A DNA stretch of 64,000 nt from Membranipora membranacea (GCA_914767715.1 OU612067.1:28618162-28682161); one strand, 5' to 3'. Positions 47,101 to 58,427 are shown, numbered from the stretch's first letter. Translations and numbers: made by a program. Notes: a model not told the origin generated them from the letters alone.

Positions 47101-50100
47101 CCTTTCACATGTTGGTCATGATCATGGCGACAATCACACTCATCAAGATACCAATGGGACCATTTCACATGTTGGTCATGATCACAGCGGCAATCACACT
47201 CATCAAGATACCAATGGGACCCTTTCACATGTTGGTCATGATCATGGCGACAATCACACTCATCAAGATACCAATGGGACCCTTTCACATGTTAGTCATG
47301 ATCACAGCGGCAATCACACTCATCAAAATACCAATGGGACCCTTTCACATGTTAGTCATGATCATGGCAACAATCACACTCATCAAGATACCAATGGGAC
47401 TAATTCACATGTTAGTCATGATCACAGCAGCAATCACACTCATCAAGATTTCAATGTGACCCTTTCACATGTTGGTCATGATCATGGCGACAATCACACA
47501 CACCAGGATACCAATGCGACTCTTTCACATGCTGGTCATGATCACAGCGGCAATCACACTCATCAGGATACCAATGGGACTAATTCACATGTTGGTCATG
47601 ATCACAGCGGCAATCACACTCATCAAGATACCAATGGGACCCTTTCACATGTTGGTCATGATCACAGCGGCAATCACGCTCATCAAGATACCAATGGAAC
47701 CCTTTCACATGTTAGTCATGATCACAGCGGCAATCAAACTCATCAAAATACCAATGGGACCCTTTCACATGTTAGTCATGATCACAGCGGCAATCACACT
47801 CATCAAAATACCAATGCGACTAATTCACATGTTGGTCATAATCACAGCGGCAATCACACTCATCAAGATACCAATGGGACTCTTTCACATGTTGGTCATG
47901 ATCACAGCAACAATCACACTCACCAAGATAGTAAAGGGACTCTTTCACCAAGTCAACACGACCATGGCCACCATGAACATCTCAAAAAGGCAAGATAAGT
48001 GAAATTCTGTAAAATATCACCTTAGTGTAGATTTCCTGTAAGCAATCATGTTATTTTTAATTCAATAGCTAGAATGTTCACTCGGTGGTTCATTTGGCAA
48101 GATCATCCTCACCCTCCAAGGGCGAAATTAGGCGGTATCTAGTCCAATGCCATTTAACTGGTCAATACTATTATACCGTACCACACAAATACACGTACCC
48201 TAACAAATCGTTTTGCCCTACCACGAAAATGAATTCAACAGCATTTTAGAAGCTCGGCATGATCAAAATTTTGATAATGTTTTGCTTTTTATTATCTGCG
48301 TGTGTCTGCAGACTTTGTTCTCAAAGTATGTTGACTATCCATAACATTTGCTTACCCTTGATGAAAAATTCCTTGTATACACGATTCCAAACAGATTTGA
48401 ACCACTTATTTTTATCAAATGTCAACGTCGAGTTTATCTGAAGCAGGATCGCCCAGTTTTGGTACTATTGAAGAAAAAATTAGTTGAAAGAACCGCTACC
48501 AGTATTTTAATGCTACCATGCATACTGGAATCTAATTACTGCTACAAAACACTTGTATGTTTCCACAAATAACCTCTGCTGATGAATTGACCATACAAAA
48601 CCTAGAGTAGTAACGGTCTAAAAATCCTCACCAAGACAGTTTGGTAACAGCAAAAATGTGGATCCTCAATGTATATTTCATCTGTCAGTATAGATTCATG
48701 TATGAGTTGTCTCTCGACAAAAAGGGAGACATCTCTACTGAGCAGTGCTAAAAAGAGAACCAGGTTATCTAATTGTTTTCCAAATGTCAGTTTTCTCATG
48801 AGACATTACTGTCTCTTCTTGCAGTGTTTTGGATATGAGACTTTGATGCACGAGTTAAGCTATGATACAAGTAGAAGAGACCCAGCCGAAGTCATTCCAT
48901 ATCTGATTATCAGCCACATGTTGAATGGTGGGTAAGATTCTTCAGCGAATCCCTTTTTTTATCCCATAAGTAATATAAATTCAACAACTTCAATTAAAAC
49001 TTGTCACTCTCAGCAATGATATGGATGGAAGCAACTTTGAGTTCAAGGAATTCTCATCACAGGGCAAAATTTTTAAATGTGTAGTTTTGATGGGTCCTGA
49101 CCAAAAAAAAACCTGAATATATAATTTACCTGCATTCATGGCAGTAATCCACTTGCCCTTAGTCATACGATCAATATTATCAACATGAAATCAGATTCGT
49201 ACCCTCCAAAAAAACTAACATGGGGTGAGTTGGTGTATACAAAAGACGATGGGAAAATTCCAGCAGTTTAGAATTAATGGTGGTTATTACAATGTATTTC
49301 AGGAGACGAGCTGCAGCAGGATTGTGAGGTTTCACCCACAAGGTCTGATGTGATGGGAAGTCTGGTGAATCTAATTAGTGACAGCTCTGAGTCTGCAGAG
49401 ATAACATATGCAGGTGGGCATCAGCCTTCATTGCAGGCCAGATAAAAAGGGATCAGTGACTTTATATGCTGATATACCGGTAGTTGGGCTCTGAACAAGT
49501 TGTTTTATTAAGTATTATCTCATGGTGAAGTTGTATCGAATCCCACAATTCCTCTACACCCTCCAACAAGCATCCAAATGAATGCTGGGTTAATTTCCCA
49601 GACATTCGCTAACTTTGCTAAGCCATAGGCAAAGTATCAGAATCGTCATATGTCGCATATTAGGCAAGCAAAACTAAAAAACATTTAAACAGTGTAAGAG
49701 GTAGCCTCAAGTGGCCATGAGGCAGGAAGGTATATAGTTTGAAACTTTATGTTATACAAATGTTGCTGGTTGGCTGCCTAATGAGGTAGGTGTTTTTATA
49801 TTGGAAACAAATTGACTGAGGGAGCTGTCACAGATCTCATGTTTTAGTTTTAATCGCTTTACTTCAATTGTTTGCTGGAATGGGAGACAGTTACTTGGGC
49901 AAAATGGAGAGAGACACCTCCATCAAGACTAACTGGTTACTGAGTGTTTTTTTTTAACTTTTACACTTGATCTTTTTCAGAGTATGAAAAGCTAATTAAT
50001 AAAGTTCGACCAGTCGGTGTAAGCTCAGAAGGCTCCAATGGCTCTGAAGGCGACAAAACTGAAGATCACAGTGGCCATGTGCACAAGAGGTCAACGAAAG

Positions 50101-53100
50101 AGTCTCATCAAATCATAGATAAGGTTAGAATGCAGCTTCATTGTATTTTACAGAGCGAACCATGTCCTCATTAGATAGATAAACTTGTGCAATGTTTTGT
50201 TGACAAATACTCCTGCGTCCATTGCAAGGCCACAATCAGCCATTTATGGATTCGGGTAGCCGGTCGCAGCTGCAGGGGGCGGGAGCAGAATTTCTCAATC
50301 CAGTGTTGTTCCACATGAGAAGAGAGAGGACCTCCCTTAACAACCCCTATGTCCACAATTTCTTTCACCAAATACCATTAAGTGCTTGCTGTGTGCATGA
50401 CATAATACTCTTATTTACTCCTTAGATCGATTTAAAACTAAGTCGCACAAATTCCTCATTACCAAGTATGGGGTTCAGCTCAATATCATATTGTAACATA
50501 AGGCTTTTGGCCTCTGCCACCACTCAGGTAGGATGGGACACCCATCATCTCTCCACAACTAACCTTATTAGTTATTCTTCATTTCTGGTATAGAAGTTAT
50601 CCTCACCTGTTAATAAAGCAGATAACTACTTCTGTTAATAAATGAATGATGAAAAATGATTTTTCTTTTTGTATGATGCTGTGCATGATCAGGAACTAAT
50701 TGGTTTGCTGTCTCAGGTAATGTTGCACAGTTGCTTGTTGTGTCTTGCAGTGTCTAAGCGCTGATGAGATAGCTCGAATATTTAGTGTGACACCAGGTGA
50801 CAGCATCTCAACACAGCAGCTACCTGATATTTCTCTTGCGGTTGTCCAACAGCTGGCTACAGGACATTGTCAATCTACTACTGCAGCCACTACTCAGAGT
50901 CCCTCTCAGGAACCACCTACTGATTTTCAGAGTATGTGTAGCTGTGCAAATTTTAGTACGCATATTGTGAAACATTAAAATAAGAGGAATCATGTTGAGG
51001 AATAGCACAATTCTGGTCACTGTGGTTGCAATGTGATATTGCTAAAATCCGTTATTGAGGCTCTGCGCCTCGGTACACAACAATATAAATATCCCTATGC
51101 CACCACTGGGAACAAACTTGATCTAGTTGAGATGAGAACCCAAAAGAGCATTTATGGAGGTATTCAGGCAATGTTTGCAATTTAATTTCCACTTTAATCT
51201 TTCTACTTTCACTTAGGCTAAACTAAGAACAACAGGTTGTCAGAAAGACATTAATTAAAGTGTGCATGGACTGCATACTAATTAATGACTCATATAATTT
51301 GCAATCTATGACAAAATATATGCGTATCTTCTGTTTTCTACAGAGTGGGGACTAAGTACGATCGCTGTAGCTTTGATTAGTTCTCTGGCACTACTAGGAG
51401 GAGTTCTCTTCCCCTGTATGAATCATGACTTTGTACAGGATGTTCTCACTCTCTTCATTGGTCTTGCTGTGGGGACGATGGCTGGGGACGCTCTGCTCCA
51501 CCTGATACCACAAGTAAGGCCGCTACATTACGTTATGATGACGCTCATAATGTTAAACTAGTTCAGGCATACAATAGAGGAGTAAAGCCTTCGCAGGAGG
51601 AAATGTTCACCTCTATCTCATTTGCTTTGCTTTATAAGTTTCGACCTTAGCTAGCTCAAATTGGTGCTAGCTAAATTAAGTCACTTCCTATCTAGCTAAA
51701 CTAAACTCTAGCTCATATTAAAATGTATAGGTTATTTCCAGCACTGTATTGATCGAATGTAATTTTTACAATTTCTTGTTTTGATTTTTCTTGTTTGCTC
51801 AGAGCGGGTTTGTTTCTGATGCTATAAATAAACTTTATTTGGTAATACCGTAGTGGTAGCGAGTCTTTCATCTTCCCGAGTACAAGCACAATCGGTGATC
51901 GTTTCTATTAGTCACCATCTTGTTACAAGTTGGGAAATCTCAGATCAAGATATGTAATCACCAAGCTTATATAACGGTAGGCTTGTATAATTTGTACAAT
52001 ATTGTATACTTTAGGCTCTAGGAATACATTCCGATGAACACGGACACGGACACGGACATGAACATTCAGGGATAGAGATTGAAGATTACACCTGGAAGAT
52101 GCTCACTGTAACCGGAGGTAACCACTAACCCATATAAGACTGAGCGACCGACCGACTGTCCCGACAAGCTTTGTTTGAAGAAAATGAAGTTTTGGCACAA
52201 AAAGATTTTCTCCTGCCCTTATGATACTCCCTCTCACTCTTTGTTTTGGTAATCAAACTCAAGACATGAAATATTATCTGGTTAACTGGTAATGTGAAGT
52301 TATCCTCTCTCAACAAACTAAGAAAAAAGTTGTGAGATAACTGCTGTTTTTGTCTATTTACAGCTGTATACGTGTTCTTCCTGTTTGAGTTAATGATGTC
52401 CAAGTTTGGACACAGCCATCTACAAGACAATCAAGTAAGTTAGTCTGCCTGTCACACAGAAGGCGTCTGAACAACATTACCTCCGCAATTCAATTTCAAT
52501 ACCTATTCCAAAAGAAGATCTTGTCTAACCCCGTACAAAACAATTACTGGGGATTTTGCAGAAAATTGCATTGTGGGATACTAACAAAAAGCCATATTAT
52601 ATTAAACCATCATATATATAAAATAAATATTCGGGAAGTTAATTAGTTCAGGATCTTTTTCCATGAATTTTGACTTTAAGGTGAAACCCTCTGCTTCAAA
52701 GGCAAATAAAAATGACTTGGAGTTAGGAGAACAATGGTTGGTTAAATAAAATCCCTTCACCCTCATGCATCGCTATGTCTGAATCCGTATACTATACAAA
52801 AATAAAGTAGGCTTTCCTAGGGTGAAATGACCCATAAACCCCAAATTTAATTGTAAAATTCTAATAACCCGGTGAATTTGACAACAAAGTGATATCTTCA
52901 CTCCCAAAGTAATTTCTTTGATCTGTTTACCAGACAAAGACCATTTTACGTTGTGGCCTATGTAAAATATTAGTTACTCTGCAAGTCATTAGAAATTTAA
53001 ATTAATTCATTTTAACAATTCAATTAATTTGGCCAATTTAGGAAATTCTGGCCAGCATCGGTCAAGCATTCAAACTGGCCAGAAGTTCACAGAGACACAG

Positions 53101-55623
53101 AGCTCACATAGCTGATATACCGTCACCGACCCGCACTGATTAGTTGTTATATTTATTCCAGGACCACAGCCATAGCGCAGGAGATAAAACTCCAACTGGT
53201 AAGCTAGGAATGGAGATGTCAGGACACAACAACAACAACGAAGGTCTCACTACTTCAAGCATTGAACTTATGACCTCAAATGTAGGTGTCAAAATAGTCA
53301 GTCAATTAAACATAACTGTAAGAGATTCAGCTAGTCAGCGCTTTGAGACAAAGTTAAATTTTGGTAGGAATTTAATCTAATCTAATTTATATATTTAATC
53401 AAATTGATGTCCATGTACAAGATGATTTGACAGAAAATTCTATAGAATGTCTGTTATATACTCAGTTGAAATTCTTCATGTTTAGCACTTGTACTCTTTT
53501 ACTGAATATTTTATGTAAGTGGGAGCTTATGCCATTTCATTGCAAAAGAAAGTGAAACTAATTTTTAGACAATGACAGCAATTACTTATATTTTATATTC
53601 TGTGATTTTATTTCAGGCGTCAGATCTGAACCATTCCAATTCAGAGCAGGACAATGATCACAAACCAAGCAGCTGTGGAGATCTTCCCACTATGGCCTAC
53701 ATGGTCTTATTCGGGGATGCTATGCACAACTTTGTTGATGGATTGGCCATCGGTGCTGCATTTTCAGCAAACTATCAGTCAGGGATAGCCCTCTCTATAG
53801 CTGTATTGTGTCACGAGCTGCCTCATGAGTTAGGTAAGCTTATATTGGCAGGCTTCACTTTTTCTTACCTTTTCTCACTTTTTCTCACCATTTTCCCGCT
53901 GCCCTTCCAATGAGCTTATCCTTAGGATAATCAAAAGGTAACATGACGTTTTATAGAGGAGGAGATACATTTCTGCTTGTTTATATTTTAGGTGATTTTG
54001 CTGTCTTATTGTCTGCTGGTATGCGGCCTAAGATGGTATTATTAGCTAACTTCCTCTGCGCATGTTGCTGCTTTGTTGGACTGTATATTGGCATCATTGT
54101 CAGCGCTGCCCAGAGCACTAGACAGTGGATATTCGCTGTCACAGCTGGGATGTTTCTGTATATATCTCTGGTAGATCTGGTATGTAGATAACTCCTGCTT
54201 TTCCAGGTTACTTCTCTTCCCTAACACAAACACAACCTAATAATATACCCTATAGTAGTTGTGAGTTAGAGTCAAGTTTAGCTAGGTTAGGGGGTGATTT
54301 GGTTGGTTAGCGATAGAATTGGCTGAAGTTGGAGGCTTTATGAAGTAGAGAGAGAGAGTGAGTAAACTTTAGCGACCCCAATTTGAGCTATTTCAAGCAT
54401 GTGTGAAACGGCTAAGTTTTCCTCCTTCCAATACTTTTCTAGGATATTAGTCAGCAGTAGAAAAGTGCATGGAGGAAACAAATCCCAATGTTTGTCTAAG
54501 AAAGATGAGGGTCATGAATAAAAATATTGAAGTGGAAAGATTTAAACTGTTTGTGTGATTATATTCTCTTCTCTGAGAATAATAATGTCACGACTATCCT
54601 GTTGTAATTTTTTAAGTATGACGATGTATTATTATTTATCCCACAAGATTATCAGCAGTCCAAATAGGTGTTAGAATGATATCTCCTTGTATTTGATATT
54701 CTTCAAGTACATTATATAAGTGTATGACTGAGATCCGACTAGCTCTCCCTTAAAACCCAGCGAGTTCTCGTATTTATAGTAAAAAAAATGGTTGTTGATA
54801 ACACACTAGTGCAATGAAAATGCAGATTTCCACCAATAGGAACTTGGGAATGTAGGAAAACCCCTAAACAGGAAATAGCAAGACAAGTTGCAAGGGTGAT
54901 TTCCACCAATAAAAACTGAGTAAACAGGAAACTGCAAGACAAGTTGTAAGAGTGATTTCCACCAATAAAAACTGAGTAAACAGGAAACTGCAAGACAAGT
55001 TGTAAGAGTGATTTCCACCAATAAAAACTGAGTAAACAGGAAATAGCAAGACAAGTTGCAAGGGTGATTTCCACCAATAAAAACTGAGTAAACAGGAAAC
55101 TGCAAGACAAGTTGTAAGGTAGATTTCTACCAATAGCAACAAAGTGGAAATCCCTGAATGCACATTGTGTCAGCAACTACTGTCAAATAAGATGACTTAA
55201 TAAAACAACATCGTAAGTCATTCAAAATATGACCAAGGAGATATCATAATATGTACTTTTGTAATAAAAATAAAAAAATTAACAAATTCTTAAATTCCAC
55301 CACAATATCAATGATGGCAACTATTCCATTAATAACAGTCAATCAACCCATGGTTCCAAGGCTGCTGCTCTTAAAAGCATAATTAGTTGGAGTTACCTTG
55401 TTGTTGTGTTTAGTTCTTCAAGAGTCACTGTACCTAAACTCCTAAAACTTCAATGTTGTTGTATTTTGTAATCTTGTTTTCTTTCTTTTCACAGATACCA
55501 GAGCTTGCAAGAAGAACCAGCAAATCAAAGTTTAAACTGTTTATTCTTCAAAACTTGGGAATTTTACTGGGTTTTGGTGCCATGTTTCTGATTGCGGTCT
55601 TTGAGCATCAAATTAAGATCTAG
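44198..55623 (+). CDS. SLC39A: ZIP zinc transporter, LIV-1 subfamily, ZIP4/ZIP12-like, 14 exons
   Basis: Exons: 44198-44374, 46381-46579, 46878-47989, 48825-48927, 49303-49413, 49981-50123, 50751-50931, 51344-51513, 52015-52117, 52364-52434, 53162-53317 (or 53281), 53617-53833, 53992-54179, 55495-55623; about 1019 aa. Signal peptide MHGITLFAQLFGVWALAAAL. The ectodomain has CLSATALESF, a histidine-rich repeat (about residues 180-480) and a ZIP4/12-type cysteine-bounded domain (CLSADEIARIF...QQLATGHC), whose PAL motif reads LAV. The eight-helix core has HNFVDGLAIG (TM4) and HELPHELGDFAVLL (TM5), the metal-binding signature. His clusters lie in GHGHGHEH and GHSH. It ends EHQIKI. Family knowledge: zinc import across the plasma membrane. 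The ectodomain layout and C-terminus favour ZIP4/ZIP12 over ZIP6/10. Exon 3 ends at a GC donor. Exon 11 has two possible in-phase donors. Confidence 0.9.
45112..45199. repeat. Tandem duplication, 2 x ~45 bp
   Basis: AGCTCAGGTGGTTTGTGTGA and the following 25 bp are repeated directly with small differences, in ZIP intron 1. Confidence 0.9.
46960..47940 (+). repeat. Coding 60-bp minisatellite (His-rich), ~16 units
   Basis: Fifteen exact-length 60-bp units from 47041 to 47940, preceded by one irregular unit with a 24-nt insertion. Each encodes a 20-residue unit of the form SHVGHDHSGNHTHQDTNGTL. Units carry about five histidines and two N-glycosylation sequons (NHT, NGT). In the first half, units alternate between DHSGNH and DHGDNH types, a two-unit higher-order period. 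Length is conserved at 60 bp throughout, so the reading frame is kept. It lies inside ZIP exon 3. Confidence 0.97.
54850..55135. repeat. 56-bp tandem repeat, ~5 copies
   Basis: TTCCACCAATAAAA recurs at 54901, 54957, 55013, 55069 and (diverged) 55125, exactly 56 bp apart. A further partial start lies at 54828. It is in the last ZIP intron. The minus-strand open frames it creates are not genes. Confidence 0.95.
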
Positions 55624-55782
55624 TTACAAAACAGTAGACGCGTTACATCCTATTTATTGCTAAAATATTGAGAGTGCTTCGATTTCTAATAGATTTTGTC
55701 AAATTGTTAGGACAGCCTGTTTCTTTGCTACCTTGTATCACTGACGCCAGCGATGTATATCTAGTGTGACAAACAATATTCC

Positions 55783-55788
55783 AATAAA
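55783..55788 (+). terminator. Poly(A) signal for ZIP gene
   Basis: AATAAA about 160 bp after the ZIP stop codon. Confidence 0.6.
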
Positions 55789-55818
55789 AGTAGAAGTAAA
55801 CTCAGCATATCAGATATG

Positions 55819-55850
55819 GTCACAGAGTAGGGATATATCCTAACTCTGTT
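55819..55850. repeat. CACAGAGT-family hairpin copy
   Basis: GTCACAGAGTAGGGATATAT followed by CCTAACTCTGTTAAC, a slightly mismatched copy of the 5164-5195 palindrome. Confidence 0.7.
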
Positions 55851-55998
55851 AACATTGAGAGTGAACTTGATATGAGAGAATGATATCAGCAACTATAGAC
55901 TTTATAATCTCATTGTTTACCTTTCAAAGTTCAGTGCCTTGAGGCCTCGGGGGGGGGGGGGGGGTTTCAGTGTTCAGTGTTGTGGATAACAGGAGTGC

Positions 55999-56404
55999 TT
56001 ATACATCTATAAGAAAATCTTCAAATTTCTAATTCCAGTCATAATAGCCATATTGTGACGATCATTGCATTGACCAGACAAACTACTATAAGCTTCAACA
56101 AGGAACTTAGTAAATTGTTAAACGTAAGCCAAGCAGATAACAGTGTTGACTTTAACTGGTTTAATAATTATGATAATGATACTCTGAAAAACATGAGTCA
56201 GCTGACTCATGTTTTTCAGAGTATCATTATCATAATTATTAAACCAGTTAAAGTCAACACTGTTATCTGCTTGGCTTACGTTTAACAATTTACTAAGTTC
56301 CTTGTTGAAGCTTATAGTAGTTTGTCTGGTCAATGCAATGATCGTCACAATATGGCTATTATGACTGGAATTAGAAATTTGAAGATTTTCTTATAGATGT
56401 ATAA
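55999..56404. mobile_element. 406-bp perfect palindrome (fold-back element)
   Basis: Two 203-bp arms mirrored about 56201/56202 (centre TGAGTCAGCTGACTCA) with no mismatch that I can find by eye. The ends are TTATACATCTATAAG and its reverse complement. The two strands therefore encode identical 76-codon frames, which are a symmetry effect and not genes. No target duplication is obvious. A diverged third copy of one arm follows at 56457-56612. Confidence 0.95.
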
Positions 56405-56456
56405 TATTGAGTAGGTGCACAGAGAAATGGCGAATTAAAAAGGTGATGATGAACAT

Positions 56457-56612
56457 TTAGAGTTCACACTGTTATCTGGCTGGCATAAGAAAGCCAATAA
56501 ACCAAGTTACTTCCTTGTTGCAGCTTATAATTTTGTATTTGGTCAAAGCCATAGTCGTCACAAAATGACCATCTTGAATGGACTTGAATTGAAAATTTGC
56601 CTAATGCATATC
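56457..56612. repeat. Diverged extra arm of the palindrome family
   Basis: The order CACTGTTATCTGGCTGGC, ACTTCCTTGTTGCAGCTTAT, TTTGGTCAAAGCCATAGTCG, TCACAAAATGACCATC matches the right arm of 55999-56404 with many substitutions. It shows that the arm belongs to an older repeat family. Confidence 0.8.
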
Positions 56613-56745
56613 TCATACTACATATCTCATACTGCATATCTCATACTGCATATCTCATACTGCATATCTCATATCTTATACATTATCTCATACTACCATC
56701 ACAATCAACCAGATCTGGTTGATTGTGATGGTAGTATGAGATAAT
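56611..56745. repeat. 14-bp tandem repeats plus 64-bp perfect palindrome
   Basis: CATATCTCATACTG recurs about four times. From 56682 to 56745 there is an exact palindrome centred on CAGATCTG with arms ATTATCTCATACTACCATCA and so on. Confidence 0.9.
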
Positions 56746-57186
56746 CATCGATATTTCGCTCTACTTGATGTAGCTATTGATTTAATTTTATGATTGTTTA
56801 CAGTGATTGTATTAGTGGATGTTTTTTATGATAGCTTTTTCTTAAAAAACCAATAGTATACCTGGCAAAAAATATAGTCGATACTGCTGCGTATTGATCT
56901 GATTCTTTCATTGTATTGTGAATATGAGCGATAAATGAATTTAAAAGTAAAAACCACAAAAAAACTAATTCACATACACCTCAAAACTCAGAAAATAAAA
57001 AGTCTAGGAATTGCTGAAAAAAGATTGACATTGATAAAAAAAATCTCCCGTTAAAATATTACCAGATATAAAAGCTAACCATTCTTAGCATATCTCATCA
57101 TATCTCATCAATGAACACACCATCTAAACGCCAGGTCACCTACATCGGCGCTGTCTATCACTCTCATTACAAATCTCTGGTAATTG

Positions 57187-58419
57187 TCAGAGATGCTTGC
57201 TAATTGTGTTGCAGAGCTCGTCTTGAACTTTGCATGACAAATCATCGCCAGCGTTGGTAATGGTCAGAGACCTATCGAGAAGTTCAGGGAGACAGCTAAT
57301 ATATGAATTGCACCGATTGACGACATCAAATGCAGCAGGTATCTTAGCATTCCTTTGGATGAGGGTCATCACATCATCGATTCCGTGAATATTTGGCCGA
57401 TCTCCTGACGCGGGGTTGCTTAGGTCCGAGAGCCACGAACCGATAAGTTTTGCAGTGTTTGCATCCCTTTGGTAAAGATCTTCCGCGGATAAGGGCTTTG
57501 TTATAGGTTTTAGCCTACTGCCAGTTAAAGCTTGCAAAAACTCGCCCATTGCCAAGCATGTAATGAAGACATGAGCTTTCATTTTCTTCCTCTGAGAAGC
57601 CTGATTAACTCGTGGAAATCGATGAAACACAGGATTCTCAATGTAATTCTGTTTGAGAATTTCAGGGCCAACAGAAACTTGGCAGTGACGATTTGAATCC
57701 TTGTCTTTTGTACACAGAAACATAGGAATTCCAGCATGGGTATGGTACAGCTTTGAGGTGCATTCATTGGTAGATCCGCTCTGTCGTTTAAACACATCGG
57801 AGTACATGATCACAAAATATGCTGGTTTTCCCTGATTTGTCTTTCGGATGTCAACTAGACCGTATGCCAGATCCCCAGCACATTCACCGAAACTGCACTC
57901 GGCGAGTCCTGCACATGGGATGTATTGGCTGTAGATAAGAAACACACCTCCTAGATTCAGGGTTGCCCTAAAGTCTCTACCATAGAGAAACTGCAGTTCT
58001 GTATGGACTTGTGTTTTACATCTATTTTTGAGACCGCTCAGTCTATCCAGTGTGTCTGTTGATTCTAGCTTTGTTCTGATATCATTCACTTTTGCCTGGC
58101 ACAAACTATCACAGTCTGTCTTTGCCTGGGTCACATTAATATTTTCATAATACTTGACCTCTTCTATGTCAATGGATGGGTTGCTATCCTCGTCCCAAGT
58201 TATGTGTGCAGCTAGCAGATATTGATATCGTTTGGACTTGATCTTGTCTCCAGCAGCATTCTCCATTTGATCCCAAAGAGTTGCTAGCTGTGGGTTGTAC
58301 CTTCCATCAGCGATGGCTCTCACTCTGTTCTCTAGCTGCTGCTTTTCTGTAATCGGTTCCTGTGATGATGTAATGAGGATGAGCATCAGGACACCATAGT
58401 AGGACAGATGTGCCTTCAT
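57187..58419 (-). CDS. Secreted protein with AID/APOBEC-type deaminase signature
   Basis: A single coding exon of 410 codons. I start at the ATG at 58419 because it gives a signal peptide (MKAHLSYYGVLMLILITSSQ). Upstream, TTTTACAG|AGCC (58429) and GTGAG|GTAAGT (58534) mark a 5'-UTR intron. In the middle, H139-x-E141 (KTQVHTELQFLYG) is followed after 26 residues by P168-C169 and then C175 (IYSQYIPCAGLAEC). This fits the zinc-dependent deaminase pattern HxE-x(24-36)-PC-x(2-6)-C, with a hydrophobic strand (GGVFLIYSQY) before PC, as expected. The rest is rich in cysteines and not recognised. Family knowledge: secreted AID/APOBEC-like deaminases (SNADs) are described in animals and proposed to act in immunity. 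Assignment here is by motif and signal peptide only. Without a structural or profile match the fold is unproven. The neighbour is the convergent ZIP gene. Confidence 0.85.
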   Translation of the reverse strand: MKAHLSYYGVLMLILITSSQEPITEKQQLENRVRAIADGRYNPQLATLWDQMENAAGDKIKSKRYQYLLAAHITWDEDSNPSIDIEEVKYYENINVTQAKTDCDSLCQAKVNDIRTKLESTDTLDRLSGLKNRCKTQVHTELQFLYGRDFRATLNLGGVFLIYSQYIPCAGLAECSFGECAGDLAYGLVDIRKTNQGKPAYFVIMYSDVFKRQSGSTNECTSKLYHTHAGIPMFLCTKDKDSNRHCQVSVGPEILKQNYIENPVFHRFPRVNQASQRKKMKAHVFITCLAMGEFLQALTGSRLKPITKPLSAEDLYQRDANTAKLIGSWLSDLSNPASGDRPNIHGIDDVMTLIQRNAKIPAAFDVVNRCNSYISCLPELLDRSLTITNAGDDLSCKVQDELCNTISKHL

Positions 58420-58427
58420 AATCAGGC

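Larger units (their letters stand above)
55624..57186. other. Intergenic with large palindromes
   Basis: Between the convergent ZIP and deaminase-like genes lie a CACAGAGT hairpin relative (55819), a poly-G run (55951-55965), the 406-bp palindrome, its diverged third arm, and a 64-bp palindrome. No gene was recognised. Confidence 0.8.

Noticed and set aside
47041-47940. CRISPR-like array
   Set aside because: The 60-bp units are contiguous with no unique spacers, lie in a coding exon, and the genome is eukaryotic.
46905-48002. Other-frame open frames across the ZIP repeat, including one on the minus strand
   Set aside because: They are shadows of a 60-bp repeat whose length is a multiple of three, so all frames stay open. 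Only the His-rich frame links by splice phase to the rest of the transporter.
54739-55176. Repetitive hydrophobic open frames on the minus strand
   Set aside because: They are produced by the 56-bp tandem array within the last ZIP intron.
56055-56348. Two identical 76-codon proteins on opposite strands
   Set aside because: They are caused by the perfect palindrome and have no splice sites or family resemblance.
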